From Clostridiales bacterium (GTDB taxonomy: Bacteria > Bacillota > Clostridia > Peptostreptococcales > Anaerovoracaceae), in the NCBI GenBank assembly GCA_015058215.1, contig SVCU01000015.1, positions 1-36,163 of the forward strand: a DNA stretch of 36,163 bases. The letters are read 5' to 3'. Under the pieces are notes generated by a model. It saw nothing but the letters and a program-made list of their open reading frames with translations. It was not told the origin of the DNA and did no database searches. The position numbers and the translations under genes are program-made. Positions 7,692 through 15,765 of this stretch are shown in pieces; the first letter of the stretch is position 1; the number at the start of each line of letters is the position of its first letter.

Positions 7692-8691
7692 GGGCTGCCA
7701 GCATCTTTTCGCAGAGTTCCATGGTGCGGACGTGGTCTGCTGCATTGCATTCGGGGGTCAGGTCTTCCTTCAGACAATGGAGGAAGTGCTCGATTTCACC
7801 CACGTAGCCGTTCAGGTAAAGGTCACGCCAGCCGCCGGAACCGGAGGTGCTGACGGGAGTCACCACCACGTCTTCTTCGTCCAGGGTACGCCAACGGGGG
7901 CCAATGGTATCCACAGGCTTATCGATGTGGTAGCGCAGGCTCAGCATGTTGTCCACCTTGGCGAAGCCGTTGGTGCCGGTGACGCACATTTCTTCCCAGT
8001 GACGCTTCCAGGCAGGGAGGCCGCCCAGGAACATATTGCCGATGATGCCGCTGTCGAAGCGCAGCAGCCAGCTGCTGTCCACTTCCTTGTCCACGGTATT
8101 GGTCATGCCGTGCACTTCCACGATTTCACCGAAGAGCCAGCGCATCAGGTCCACATAGTGGATGCCGCCCACCTTGGTGTAGACTTCGTTATCCCAGCCG
8201 GGACGGCCGGAGGTGATGGCGAACATGCCCATGAAGGACAGGGCGGGGCCGAAGTCTTCCTTCTTGTTCATGATAGCTTTCAGCTTCACATAAGAAGGGG
8301 AGAAGCGCTTCATGAAGCCCACCATGACTTTGAGACCGGTTTCTTTTTCCAGGTCTGCCACCTGCTTGGCTTCTTCAACGGACATACCCAGGGGCTTTTC
8401 CACAAAGACGTTGACGCCGGCCTTCAGGCAGTCCATGGCAATGGCAGCCTGGGTGTACTGGTCGGTGACGATGAAGACCGCATCCAGGTCTTCCTTGGCC
8501 AGCATTTCATGATAATCGTCATAGGCGTGCTTGGCGCCGAAACGGTCGGCAGCAGCCTGTGCCCGGTCCAGATGGCGGGCGGAAACAGCCTGAATGGGCT
8601 GACCCAGATAATGCAGGGTGGAGTAAATGTTGGCGATGGAATGAACGCCGCAGCCGATCATACCGATGCGAAGGTTTTTTTCTGTGCTCAT
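7678..8691 (-). CDS. Gfo/Idh/MocA family NAD(P)-dependent oxidoreductase
   Basis: The 337-residue protein begins with a Rossmann fold (RIGMIGCGVHSIAN, residues about 8-21). The family signature EKPLGMSVEEAKQ follows near residue 98, then a C-terminal substrate domain containing GGIHYVDLMRW, whose histidine is a likely catalytic residue. These enzymes oxidise or reduce sugars, inositols and related polyols; the substrate cannot be read from the sequence. The ATG at 8691 has AGGAG 9-10 nt upstream on the minus strand. It is convergent with cytX and overlaps it by 14 bp. It appears to be a single-gene unit with its own promoter. Confidence 0.9.
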   Translation of the reverse strand: MSTEKNLRIGMIGCGVHSIANIYSTLHYLGQPIQAVSARHLDRAQAAADRFGAKHAYDDYHEMLAKEDLDAVFIVTDQYTQAAIAMDCLKAGVNVFVEKPLGMSVEEAKQVADLEKETGLKVMVGFMKRFSPSYVKLKAIMNKKEDFGPALSFMGMFAITSGRPGWDNEVYTKVGGIHYVDLMRWLFGEIVEVHGMTNTVDKEVDSSWLLRFDSGIIGNMFLGGLPAWKRHWEEMCVTGTNGFAKVDNMLSLRYHIDKPVDTIGPRWRTLDEEDVVVTPVSTSGSGGWRDLYLNGYVGEIEHFLHCLKEDLTPECNAADHVRTMELCEKMLAALKSC

Positions 8692-8772
8692 AACTAGTCT
8701 CCTGTTTTCGAATCAACAAAGAATGGGCAGAGGGCTCTGCCGACAGATAAACTGTTGTTCCATACAAAGTAC

Positions 8773-8801
8773 AGTATACTCCGGTGCGGATAAAATTGCA
8801 A
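8773..8801 (-). promoter_or_regulatory. Promoter of the Gfo/Idh/MocA gene
   Basis: On the minus strand TTGCAA (8796-8801) and TATACT (8773-8778) are separated by exactly 17 bp. The predicted leader to the ATG at 8691 is about 75 nt. Confidence 0.65.
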
Positions 8802-8854
8802 ATGGAAGCAATGCTGTCTTTTGCGGCAAAAGCTGTGCAGCACGGTCAAATTGT

Positions 8855-8883
8855 TTGTACATCCGGAGGAGGTATGGTATAAT
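8855..8883 (+). promoter_or_regulatory. Promoter of the GNAT-ktrB-ktrA unit
   Basis: TTGTAC at 8855-8860 and a perfect TATAAT at 8878-8883 are 17 bp apart, with an extended -10 TGG just before TATAAT. Transcription would start near 8890, about 80 nt before the GNAT start codon. Confidence 0.75.
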
Positions 8884-8970
8884 AGGCCAAACTCGCTTTT
8901 ACCCGGCACATCACAAAAGGAACAGCGGCAGCGCAGAAAAACGCTGCTGCAGAAAGGGAGAACCTCTGCA

Positions 8971-9498
8971 ATGAACTCCGAACAGAACGCCTTCCGTCTG
9001 GAAACGGAACGCCTTGTGATCACCGAATTCACCATGGATATGGCAACCGATGTCCATTTGAATTCCCTGGACGAAGACAATCGCCGCTTCGTGCCCGACG
9101 AAGTCTTTGAAACCGTAGAAGATGCGGCTGAAACCATCGAATTTCTGAAGGGCTTCTACGACTCCGAAGAAGGTCCTTTCGTCTATCCCATCCTGAAGAA
9201 GGACGGCACCTATCTGGGCCATGTGCAGGCTGTGCCCATGGACGATGGGGAGTATGAGATCGGCTACCACATCGGCGGCAGCCACACCGGAAAGGGCTAT
9301 GCCACGGAAGCGGTGAAAGGATTCCTGCCCGTCATCATGGAACGTCTGGGCCTCTCCGAAATGCCGGGAATCTGCCTGAAAGAGAACGCAGCCTCCGCCC
9401 GCGTCATGGAAAAAGCCGGCTTCGTAAAGACTTACGAGGGCCCGGGGAACTACCAGGACGCAGAACGGGAAATCTGCAAATTCGTATTTCGAAAGTAA
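8971..9498 (+). CDS. GNAT family N-acetyltransferase (RimJ/RimL type)
   Basis: The 175-residue protein begins FRLETERLVITEF, the usual opening of RimJ/RimL-like acetyltransferases. The acetyl-CoA loop is GGSHTGKGYATEAV near residues 104-117, followed by the beta-bulge region ICLKENAASARVMEKAGF. It transfers acetyl groups from acetyl-CoA to an unknown amine. The ATG at 8971 follows GGGAGAACC. A longer in-frame reading from 8821 would pass through the promoter. It ends 5 nt before ktrB, so the three genes are probably co-transcribed, although no functional link to potassium uptake is obvious. Confidence 0.88.
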   Translation: MNSEQNAFRLETERLVITEFTMDMATDVHLNSLDEDNRRFVPDEVFETVEDAAETIEFLKGFYDSEEGPFVYPILKKDGTYLGHVQAVPMDDGEYEIGYHIGGSHTGKGYATEAVKGFLPVIMERLGLSEMPGICLKENAASARVMEKAGFVKTYEGPGNYQDAEREICKFVFRK

Positions 9499-9503
9499 AA
9501 GGT

Positions 9504-10832
9504 ATGAATAAGGTTAGAAAACAAATTTCATCATCAAGGATCATCGTGCTGGGGTTTGCGGCCATCATTCTGCTGGGGACTCTGCTGCTGATGCTGCCCT
9601 TTGCCTCCCAAAGCGGCGTGGTGACGCCCTTTTCCGATGCCCTGTTTACCGCCACATCGGCGGTCTGTGTGACCGGGCTCGTGGTGCAGGATACAGCCAC
9701 ATATTGGTCTCCCTTCGGTCAGGCGGTCATTCTGCTGCTGATCCAGATCGGCGGCATGGGCATCGTAACGTTGTCCGTGGCCATCTGGGCCGCTTCGGGG
9801 AGAACCATCAGTTTGAAGCAGCGCAGCACCATGCAGGAAGCGCTTTCCGGTCACCAGGTGGGTAATATCATACAGCTGGGAAGCTTCATCCTGAAACTGA
9901 CCTTCCTGATTGAATTCCTGGGCGCTGTGCTGCTGGCACCGGTGTTCTGCAGGGAATTTGGGATCGGAAAGGGCATCTGGTACGGAATCTTCCACTCCAT
10001 TTCCGCCTTCTGCAATGCAGGCTTCGACCTGATGGGGGTGCGGTCTCCGTATTCGTCCCTGACCTCCTTCAGCCGGAACTGGCTGGTAAACGTCACGATT
10101 ATGGTTCTGATCATTGTAGGCGGCATCGGCTTCCTCACCTGGGAAGATATCCGAAAGCACGGTCTGCATCTTCGGCGGTACCGGATGCAAAGTAAGGTGA
10201 TCCTGACGGTCTCCCTGCTGTTGGTGCTGCTGCCTGCCCTATATTTCTTCTTCTTCGAATTTACAGAAGGAAGTTTTTCCCTGCGGATCCAGAGTGCTCT
10301 GTTCCAGTCGGTGACTACCCGTACGGCAGGGTTCAACACCGCTGATCTGACCCGGATCAGTGAATCGGGTCTGGCCCTGATGATGTTCCTGATGATCGTA
10401 GGCGGATCTCCCGGGTCTACGGCAGGCGGTTTGAAAACCACCACTTTGGCGGTGCTGCTTTCCACGGCCGTTTCCGTGTTCCGCCGCCGGAAGGACATCA
10501 ATTTCTTCCGCCGCCGCATCGAAGGAGAAACCATTCGCAATGCATCCACCTTGCTGGTGATGTATCTGACATTGTTTCTTGCAGGGGGCTGCATCATCAG
10601 CAGCCTGGAAGGCTTGCCTCTGCTGCCCTGCCTGTACGAGACCGCATCGGCAGTGGCCACCGTGGGTTTGAGCCTGGGGCTGACTCCTACACTGGGGGAA
10701 ATCTCACGCCTGATCCTGATCCTGCTGATGTATATTGGCCGTGTAGGCGGTCTGACGCTGCTGATGGCACCGCCGAGTCAGCTGCGAGCCAATGCAGGCA
10801 GAATGCCGCAGGAAAAAATGAACGTGGGTTAA
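9504..10832 (+). CDS. ktrB: Potassium uptake channel subunit KtrB/TrkH family
   Basis: This 442-residue membrane protein forms the K+ (or Na+/K+) translocating pore. The four pore loops of the family are visible: SAVCVTGL, SAFCNAGFD, TRTAGFNT and SAVATVGLSLG. The gating loop GGSPGSTAGGLKTTT lies in the third repeat. The length matches KtrB rather than longer TrkH. The regulatory subunit gene starts 10 nt downstream. No c-di-AMP riboswitch was recognised upstream. Confidence 0.95.
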   Translation: MNKVRKQISSSRIIVLGFAAIILLGTLLLMLPFASQSGVVTPFSDALFTATSAVCVTGLVVQDTATYWSPFGQAVILLLIQIGGMGIVTLSVAIWAASGRTISLKQRSTMQEALSGHQVGNIIQLGSFILKLTFLIEFLGAVLLAPVFCREFGIGKGIWYGIFHSISAFCNAGFDLMGVRSPYSSLTSFSRNWLVNVTIMVLIIVGGIGFLTWEDIRKHGLHLRRYRMQSKVILTVSLLLVLLPALYFFFFEFTEGSFSLRIQSALFQSVTTRTAGFNTADLTRISESGLALMMFLMIVGGSPGSTAGGLKTTTLAVLLSTAVSVFRRRKDINFFRRRIEGETIRNASTLLVMYLTLFLAGGCIISSLEGLPLLPCLYETASAVATVGLSLGLTPTLGEISRLILILLMYIGRVGGLTLLMAPPSQLRANAGRMPQEKMNVG

Positions 10833-10842
10833 GGAGGAGAAT

Positions 10843-11490
10843 ATGAGATCGATTTTACTGATCGGCCTGGGCCGCTTCGGCAAACATATTGCCCGGGAAT
10901 TGAACGAACTGAATCACCAGGTCATGGCGGTAGATGTGAGTGAGGAACGGATCAACGCGGCCCTTCCTTTTGTGACCAACGCCCAGATCGGTGACAGCAC
11001 CAACGGGATATTCCTGTCTACCCTGGGGATCCCCAGTTTCGATGTATGCATCGTGGCCATCGGCGATAATTTCCAGAATTCCCTGGAGACGGTCTATCTG
11101 CTGAAGGAACTGGGCGCCCGCAAGGTGATCGCCAGAGCCTCCCGCGGCATGCAGGAGAAATTCCTGTTGAATAACGGTGCCGACGAAGTGGTTTATCCGG
11201 AAAAGCAGCTGGCCGCCTGGACGGCCATCCGCTGCACCTCGGAGCACATTCTGGATTACATTGAACTGGATGAAGAAAACTCCATCTTCGAAATGGCGAT
11301 TCCGGAAGCCTGGAACGGCAAGACGGTTCTGGAACTGGAATTGCGCCGGAAATACGATATCAATGTGCTGGGAGTGCGTGTAAACGGCAAACTGTCCATG
11401 AGCATCCGTCCGAACACTGTGATGTACAGCGGAAATTCCGTTCTGGTGCTGGGTGAGCAGCAGGCTGTGCAGAAGTGTTTCTGCATCTGA
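10843..11490 (+). CDS. ktrA: Potassium uptake regulatory subunit KtrA/TrkA (RCK)
   Basis: The 215-residue cytosolic protein has an N-terminal RCK domain with the nucleotide-binding GxGxxG at residues 8-13 (LIGLGRFG), the acidic end of strand 2 (AVDVS) and a C-terminal RCK_C domain from about residue 135. It gates KtrB in response to ATP/ADP, and RCK_C domains of this type can bind c-di-AMP. AAGGAGG precedes the ATG at 10843. The gene ends shortly before a bidirectional terminator. Confidence 0.94.
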   Translation: MRSILLIGLGRFGKHIARELNELNHQVMAVDVSEERINAALPFVTNAQIGDSTNGIFLSTLGIPSFDVCIVAIGDNFQNSLETVYLLKELGARKVIARASRGMQEKFLLNNGADEVVYPEKQLAAWTAIRCTSEHILDYIELDEENSIFEMAIPEAWNGKTVLELELRRKYDINVLGVRVNGKLSMSIRPNTVMYSGNSVLVLGEQQAVQKCFCI

Positions 11491-11511
11491 ACTCCATTCA
11501 TTGAAGCAAAC

Positions 11512-11551
11512 AAAGACCCCGTAACGCGCAAGCGAGACGGGGTCTTTTTCT
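11512..11551. terminator. Bidirectional intrinsic terminator
   Basis: A perfect 11-bp stem (11512-11522 with 11537-11547) with a 14-nt loop is followed by a T-tract on the plus strand. An A-run in the left arm gives a shorter U-tract on the minus strand. It separates ktrA from the convergent ABC exporter genes. Confidence 0.88.
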
Positions 11552-11556
11552 GTCTG

Positions 11557-13293
11557 TTATTTGAACTGGGAGTCGTACAGTTCCCGGTAGAAACCGTTTG
11601 CGGCCATCAGTTCCTTGTGGGTGCCGCTTTCCACCACATTGCCGTCCCGCACCACCAGGATGGTGTCCGCGTTCTGGATGGTGGACAGGCGGTGGGCCAC
11701 CACGAAGCAGGTCTTGTCCTTCATCAGGTTCCGCATGGCCTGTTGAATCGCCACTTCCGTGCGGGTATCCACGTTGGAGGTGGCTTCGTCCAGGATCAGC
11801 ATGGGGGTTTCCATCAGCATGGCCCGGGCGATGGTGAGAAGCTGCTTCTGGCCCTTGGAAATGTTGGTGCCGTTGTCCGTCAGGATCGTGTCGTAGCCCT
11901 GGGGCAGGCGGCGGATGTAAGAGTCGATGTTGGCGGCCTTGGCGGCGGCGATGATCTCTTCGCGAGTGGCGTTTTCCTTGCCGTAGGCGATGTTGTCGGC
12001 GATGGTGCCCTCAAAGAGCCAGGTGTCCTGCAGCACCATGGAGTAGGCCTGACGCAGGCTCTTCCGGGTGACGCTGTAGATGTCCGTGTCGTCCACGGTG
12101 ATGGAGCCGCTCTGGGCATCGTAGAACCGCATCAGCAGGTTGATCAGGGTGGTTTTGCCGGCGCCGGTGGGACCTACGATGGCGATGAGACTGCCCTTGG
12201 GGGCAAAGAGGCTCAGGTTCTTCAGAACGGTGCGGTCGGGAACGTAGCCGAAGGAAACGTCGGAAAGCTCCACATCCCCCTGCACGTCGGTGAGTTCGGG
12301 AGTGCCGGGAGCATCGGGAGGTTCCGGAAGCTCGTCCAGCAGACGGAATACACGTTCGGCGGCGGACATGGCGGACTGCAGATCGCCGTAGATGTTGGCG
12401 ATTTCGTTGATGGGGCCGGAGAACCGGCGGGAATACAGCACGAAGGAAGAAATATTACCCACGCTGAGGACGCCGCCCATGTAGAGGAAGGCACCGAAGA
12501 CGCTGACCAGGGTCAGGGACAGGTTGTTGATGAAATTCACGGAGGGGCCCATGGTGCTGCCGTAGTATTCGGCTTTGTAGAAGGCATCCACGGCTTCCTT
12601 GTTCACCGATTCCATGGAACGGATGGTGTTTTCCTCCTGGCAGTAGGCTTTCAGGGTCTTCTGGCCGGAGATCATTTCTTCCACGAAACCGTTCAGCTCG
12701 CCCAGCTTCTTGGACCGGGCCCGGAACAGGGGACGGGTGTGGCTGGCGATGAACTTGGTCAGGAAGATGGAAAGAGGAATGGTGACCACGAAGACCAGAA
12801 CCAGCACCGGGGAGATGGTGAGCATCATGACGAAGGCCCCTGCGATGGTGATGGCGCTGGCCAGGATCTGGACCAGGTCGTGGGACAGGGAGGTGTTGAT
12901 GGTATCCGTGTCGTAGGAGATGCGGCTCAGAAGATCACCGGTCTGGTTGTTATCGAAGAAGCCCACCGGCAGGCTCATCAGCTTGTTGAAAATGTCGCTT
13001 CGCATCTGGTAGACCACCTTCCGGGAGATGTAGATCATCAGCACGGAAAGCAGGTAGGAGAGCAGGGCGGAGGCCAGATAGAAGGCCACCATCAGGCCGC
13101 AATAGTAAAAGACGCTGTTGAAATCCACTTTGCCGGCCTCGGTGCCGATGGCATCGATGGCGAAGCCGGAAAGCTTGGGGCCCACAAGGCCCAGCAGGTT
13201 GGAGCCGATGGTGAGAGCGAAGGCGCCAAAGAGCAGGAATTTGTAGCGCAGCAGGTATTTGGCCAGGCGCAGAAGAACGGGCTTTCTATTCAT
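11557..13293 (-). CDS. ABC exporter half-transporter, canonical catalytic-glutamate subunit
   Basis: The 578-residue type IV ABC half-transporter has six transmembrane helices (about residues 15-300) and a C-terminal ATPase domain. Its ATPase has Walker A GPTGAGKTT, Walker B LILDEATSNVD with the catalytic Glu, and the switch histidine in VAHRLSTI. Its signature loop is degenerate (ISKGQ instead of LSGGQ). The frame continues upstream to 13533, but the ATG at 13293 gives the normal N-terminus MNRKPVLLRLAKYLL and has GGAGG before it. It overlaps the upstream partner gene by 8 bp. The pair should form a heterodimeric multidrug or lipid exporter of the LmrCD/BmrCD/TM287-288 class. Confidence 0.92.
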   Translation of the reverse strand: MNRKPVLLRLAKYLLRYKFLLFGAFALTIGSNLLGLVGPKLSGFAIDAIGTEAGKVDFNSVFYYCGLMVAFYLASALLSYLLSVLMIYISRKVVYQMRSDIFNKLMSLPVGFFDNNQTGDLLSRISYDTDTINTSLSHDLVQILASAITIAGAFVMMLTISPVLVLVFVVTIPLSIFLTKFIASHTRPLFRARSKKLGELNGFVEEMISGQKTLKAYCQEENTIRSMESVNKEAVDAFYKAEYYGSTMGPSVNFINNLSLTLVSVFGAFLYMGGVLSVGNISSFVLYSRRFSGPINEIANIYGDLQSAMSAAERVFRLLDELPEPPDAPGTPELTDVQGDVELSDVSFGYVPDRTVLKNLSLFAPKGSLIAIVGPTGAGKTTLINLLMRFYDAQSGSITVDDTDIYSVTRKSLRQAYSMVLQDTWLFEGTIADNIAYGKENATREEIIAAAKAANIDSYIRRLPQGYDTILTDNGTNISKGQKQLLTIARAMLMETPMLILDEATSNVDTRTEVAIQQAMRNLMKDKTCFVVAHRLSTIQNADTILVVRDGNVVESGTHKELMAANGFYRELYDSQFK

Positions 13294-15010
13294 GCAGGCC
13301 ACCTCCCATCTGCAGATCGTAGATTTCCTTGTAGACGGAACAGGTGCGGAGCAGCTCTTCGTGGGTGCCGTAGCCCAGAGCCTTGCCGTCATCCAGAACC
13401 AGGATGTGGTCGGCATGCAGGATGGAACTGATCCGCTGGGCCACGATGATGGCAGTGGTTTCCGCAAAATAGGTGTTGATGCGGCTGCGGAGAGCGGCAT
13501 CGGTTTTATAATCCAATGCGCTGGAGGAGTCATCCAGGATCAGGATATCCGGGGTTTTGGCCAGGGCGCGGGCGATGAGAAGGCGCTGCTTCTGCCCGCC
13601 GGACAGGTTGGCACCCTTGGCGGCTACCTTGTAATCGTAGCCGCCGGCGGCATCGATGAAGGCGGCGGCCTGTGCGTGTTCCGCCGCCTTGCGGGCCGCG
13701 TCGAGACCGATGCCGCGGCCCAGACTGATGTTTTCCAGCACCGTGTTTTCAAAGAGCATATCGTGCTGGAACACCACACCGAACCGGCTGCGCAGTTCGT
13801 CCATGGGGATGGTGCGGATGTCGCGGCCGTCCAGCAGGATGGCGCCGCTGTCGATATCGTAGAACCGCATCAGAAGCTGTACGATGGTGGATTTGCCGGA
13901 ACCGGTGGGGCCCAGGATGCCCAGGGTCTCGCCACGCTGCAGGACAAAATCGATATGGGTGAGATCGTTTTCTTTCTTGTTGTAAGAGAAGGAAACGGAT
14001 CGGAATTCCACGTGGGGAGCGGCGGCAGGCTCTGCCACTTCTTCAGCTGGCAGAACGGTCAGATCTTCCGGAGCTTCCAGCACTTCCACGATGCGGTTTG
14101 CGCTGGCAGCTGCCACGGAGAACTGGGTGATGAACCGGGAAACGGCCATCATGGCATTTAGAATGATGGTGAAATAGGTGAGGAAGGCCATGATCTTGCC
14201 CACCTCGGTGAGACCGGCATTGACCCGGTAGGCGCCGGCCAGAACCACCAGCACCAGGCCCAGGTTCAGCAGGAAATTCACCACGGGGTTTACAATGGCC
14301 ATGGTCATATTGGCTTTGTTTTCCTTCCGCATCACTTCTTTGTTGACATCGTGGAAGCGGCGGATTTCGTAATCGGTTTTGGAAAGGGCCTTGATCACCC
14401 GGATCCCGGTGATGTTTTCCCGCACCACCTGCAGCATTCTGTCAGCGGTGCTCTGTACCTTGCGGAACAGGGGGATGCTGCGGACGGAACGGAATACGAT
14501 GATCAGCACCAGAAAGGGCAGAACGGAGCCCAGAACGGCAGTGAGGGCGGGGTCCAGGGTGAGGGTCACCAGAATGCCGCCGATGAGAAGGATGGGGGCA
14601 CGGATCCCAAGACGCTGCACCATGCCGACGAAGCGGTGCATATTATAAGTGTCGGTGGTCATGCGGGAAATCAGGGAAGGAACGGTGAAGGCATCCACCT
14701 GGGCATTGGATAGATACAGAGTGCGGGCGAAAAGGTCGTGGCGGATGGCTCTTGTGCTGTCCCGGGCCACGGCGGAAGCCATGCGGTTGGCCACCACGTT
14801 GCCGGTGATGGCCAGGACAGAGCAGAGCAGCATCATGAACCCCCAGAACACAACGGCTTTGGTATTGCCGGTGGGGGTCACCGTATCCACCACGTAAGCC
14901 AGGATCCAGGGCAGAAAAAGATCCATGACGGAGCCGGCAAACTTGATGCTCATCCCCAGAAGCATGCGTCCCAGATAGGGTTTCAGATAGCGTACGAAAA
15001 GGGTTTTCAT
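13286..15010 (-). CDS. ABC exporter half-transporter, degenerate-site subunit
   Basis: The 574-residue half-transporter has an N-terminal membrane domain and an ATPase domain with Walker A GPTGSGKST (Lys at about residue 373) and an intact signature LSGGQ. Its Walker B is ILILDDSSSALD, with Asp where the catalytic Glu should be. The switch position reads VAQRISS, with Gln replacing His. These changes complement the partner: this subunit's LSGGQ faces the partner's active Walker A/B, and the other site is non-hydrolytic. The ATG at 15010 follows AAAGGATCC. The upstream frame to 15091 lacks a ribosome site. It is the first gene of the two-gene operon. Confidence 0.92.
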   Translation of the reverse strand: MKTLFVRYLKPYLGRMLLGMSIKFAGSVMDLFLPWILAYVVDTVTPTGNTKAVVFWGFMMLLCSVLAITGNVVANRMASAVARDSTRAIRHDLFARTLYLSNAQVDAFTVPSLISRMTTDTYNMHRFVGMVQRLGIRAPILLIGGILVTLTLDPALTAVLGSVLPFLVLIIVFRSVRSIPLFRKVQSTADRMLQVVRENITGIRVIKALSKTDYEIRRFHDVNKEVMRKENKANMTMAIVNPVVNFLLNLGLVLVVLAGAYRVNAGLTEVGKIMAFLTYFTIILNAMMAVSRFITQFSVAAASANRIVEVLEAPEDLTVLPAEEVAEPAAAPHVEFRSVSFSYNKKENDLTHIDFVLQRGETLGILGPTGSGKSTIVQLLMRFYDIDSGAILLDGRDIRTIPMDELRSRFGVVFQHDMLFENTVLENISLGRGIGLDAARKAAEHAQAAAFIDAAGGYDYKVAAKGANLSGGQKQRLLIARALAKTPDILILDDSSSALDYKTDAALRSRINTYFAETTAIIVAQRISSILHADHILVLDDGKALGYGTHEELLRTCSVYKEIYDLQMGGGLHE

Positions 15011-15093
15011 GAAGGATCCTTTCGGGTAAACAGGCCGGCAGAAGGCCGGAAGAAAGCGGGGCGAAACGCCCCGTAGTAAGCAGGATTGCATCC

Positions 15094-15124
15094 ATTATAC
15101 CATGATTCGCAGGCCTCTTGGCAA
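15094..15124 (-). promoter_or_regulatory. Promoter of the ABC exporter operon
   Basis: On the minus strand a perfect TATAAT (15094-15099) is preceded by an extended TGG. TTGCCA (15119-15124) lies 19 bp upstream, so the -35 match is loose and the extended -10 probably carries the activity. The -35 overlaps the U-tract of the neighbouring small RNA terminator. Confidence 0.55.
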
Positions 15125-15130
15125 AAAAGT

Positions 15131-15224
15131 TCAAAAAACACAAACCACCGCAGGGGAGCGGTGGCTTGTGTTCAAAAGGGGTATTGGGATTAGAGATTAA
15201 CGAGGTTATCAGGGGGATAACCAC
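15131..15224 (-). ncRNA. Candidate small RNA with two C-rich-loop hairpins
   Basis: A minus-strand promoter (TTGCTT 15254-15259, 17 bp, TATATT 15231-15236) predicts a start near 15224. The transcript would begin with a hairpin (7-bp arms 15216-15222 and 15204-15210, loop CCCCT). A linker with UCCC and ACCCC stretches follows. It then ends at a 13-bp terminator hairpin (15139-15151 with 15158-15170, loop TCCCCT) followed by six Ts and a second T-run. The terminator stem has a G-U pair on the minus strand but an A-C mismatch on the plus strand, so the minus strand is the folded one. No open reading frame is present. The C-rich loops resemble those of Bacillota sRNAs that pair with ribosome binding sites. 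Confidence 0.55.
15139..15170 (-). terminator. Terminator of the candidate small RNA
   Basis: A 13-bp stem with one G-U pair and a 6-nt loop is followed on the minus strand by TTTTTTGAACTTTTTT. It lies upstream of the exporter promoter, so it does not end any annotated protein gene. Confidence 0.75.
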
Positions 15225-15230
15225 ACTTAG

Positions 15231-15259
15231 AATATAAACGATTCGTAAACAAAAAGCAA
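15231..15259 (-). promoter_or_regulatory. Promoter of the candidate small RNA
   Basis: TTGCTT (15254-15259) and TATATT (15231-15236) on the minus strand are 17 bp apart. A perfect Spo0A-box heptamer (TGTCGAA, plus strand 15296-15302) lies about 37 bp upstream of the -35. Confidence 0.5.
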
Positions 15260-15365
15260 GGGTTCGATGAGAAAAGGGAGAAAAAATTTTTATTTTGTCG
15301 AAGAATTTATAAGAAAAAAGGGGTTTTCGCTCCACGGAAGGACATTTTTCGACCCTACAGCCGGA

Positions 15366-15371
15366 TATAAT
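15366..15371 (+). promoter_or_regulatory. Likely -10 element of spoVS
   Basis: A perfect TATAAT lies 57 nt before the spoVS start. The -35 position (15343-15348) has only weak similarity to consensus. A GGTCGAA heptamer on the minus strand (15348-15354) and TGTCGAA at 15296-15302 raise the possibility of an activated promoter. The rest of the gap up to 15428 holds no gene that I can see. Confidence 0.4.
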
Positions 15372-15428
15372 GGACTTGTCCGAATGCGAAAGAAAAAGTC
15401 GGGCCATACACCACAGGAGGTTATCAGA

Positions 15429-15692
15429 ATGATGGAAGTATTGAAAGTATCATCCAAATCCAATCCCAATTCGGTAGCGGGAGCCCTGGCAGGGGTCATG
15501 CGGGAACGCGGCGGAGCCGAGATTCAGGCCATCGGCGCCGGCGCGCTGAACCAGGCGGTAAAGGCGGTGGCCATCGCCCGGGGATTCGTTGCCCCCGGCG
15601 GCATCGATCTGGTCTGCATCCCTGCGTTTACGGATATTACCATCGATGCGGAGGAACGCACGGCGATCAAATTGATCGTAGAGCCGCGGTAG
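15429..15692 (+). CDS. spoVS: Stage V sporulation protein S
   Basis: The 87-residue Alba-like protein is nearly collinear with Bacillus SpoVS: VLKVSSKSNPNSVAGALAG, then IQAIGAGALNQAVKAVAIARG, then CIPAFTDITIDAEERTAIKLIVEPR-type sequence in the last third. SpoVS affects septation and coat assembly in sporulation, and homologues also occur in some non-sporulating bacteria. Two ATG codons occur together (15429 and 15432). AGGAGG at 15415-15420 is 8 nt from the first. A longer frame from 15267 would cross the promoter. It is divergent from the candidate small RNA and the exporter operon. Confidence 0.97.
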   Translation: MMEVLKVSSKSNPNSVAGALAGVMRERGGAEIQAIGAGALNQAVKAVAIARGFVAPGGIDLVCIPAFTDITIDAEERTAIKLIVEPR

Positions 15693-15764
15693 CGGCGAGA
15701 CGCGCCGGCGCCGAAGGAGCCGGGTAGAAAAAGCCGCGGTAGCCGGGCAGAAAAGCTGCGGTAA
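15682..15764 (+). repeat. Degenerate GC-rich repeats after the spoVS stop
   Basis: Four imperfect copies of an 11-mer (AGCCGCGGTAG) occur at 15682, 15718 (shortened), 15732 and 15754. The first copy overlaps the spoVS stop codon, and the 15682 and 15732 copies are identical and exactly 50 bp apart. No coding potential is seen. Confidence 0.6.
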
Positions 15765-15765
15765 A

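Noticed and set aside
11617..13431. A 604-codon plus-strand frame opposite the ABC exporter gene
   Set aside because: It is antisense to a clear ABC transporter, rich in Gly, His and Gln in the way shadow frames are, with no promoter or ribosome site.
15337..15366. A possible sigma-H promoter for spoVS (GAAGGACAT ... GCCGGAT)
   Set aside because: Both elements carry mismatches and the spacing is 14 bp rather than the usual 11-12, so I did not call it.
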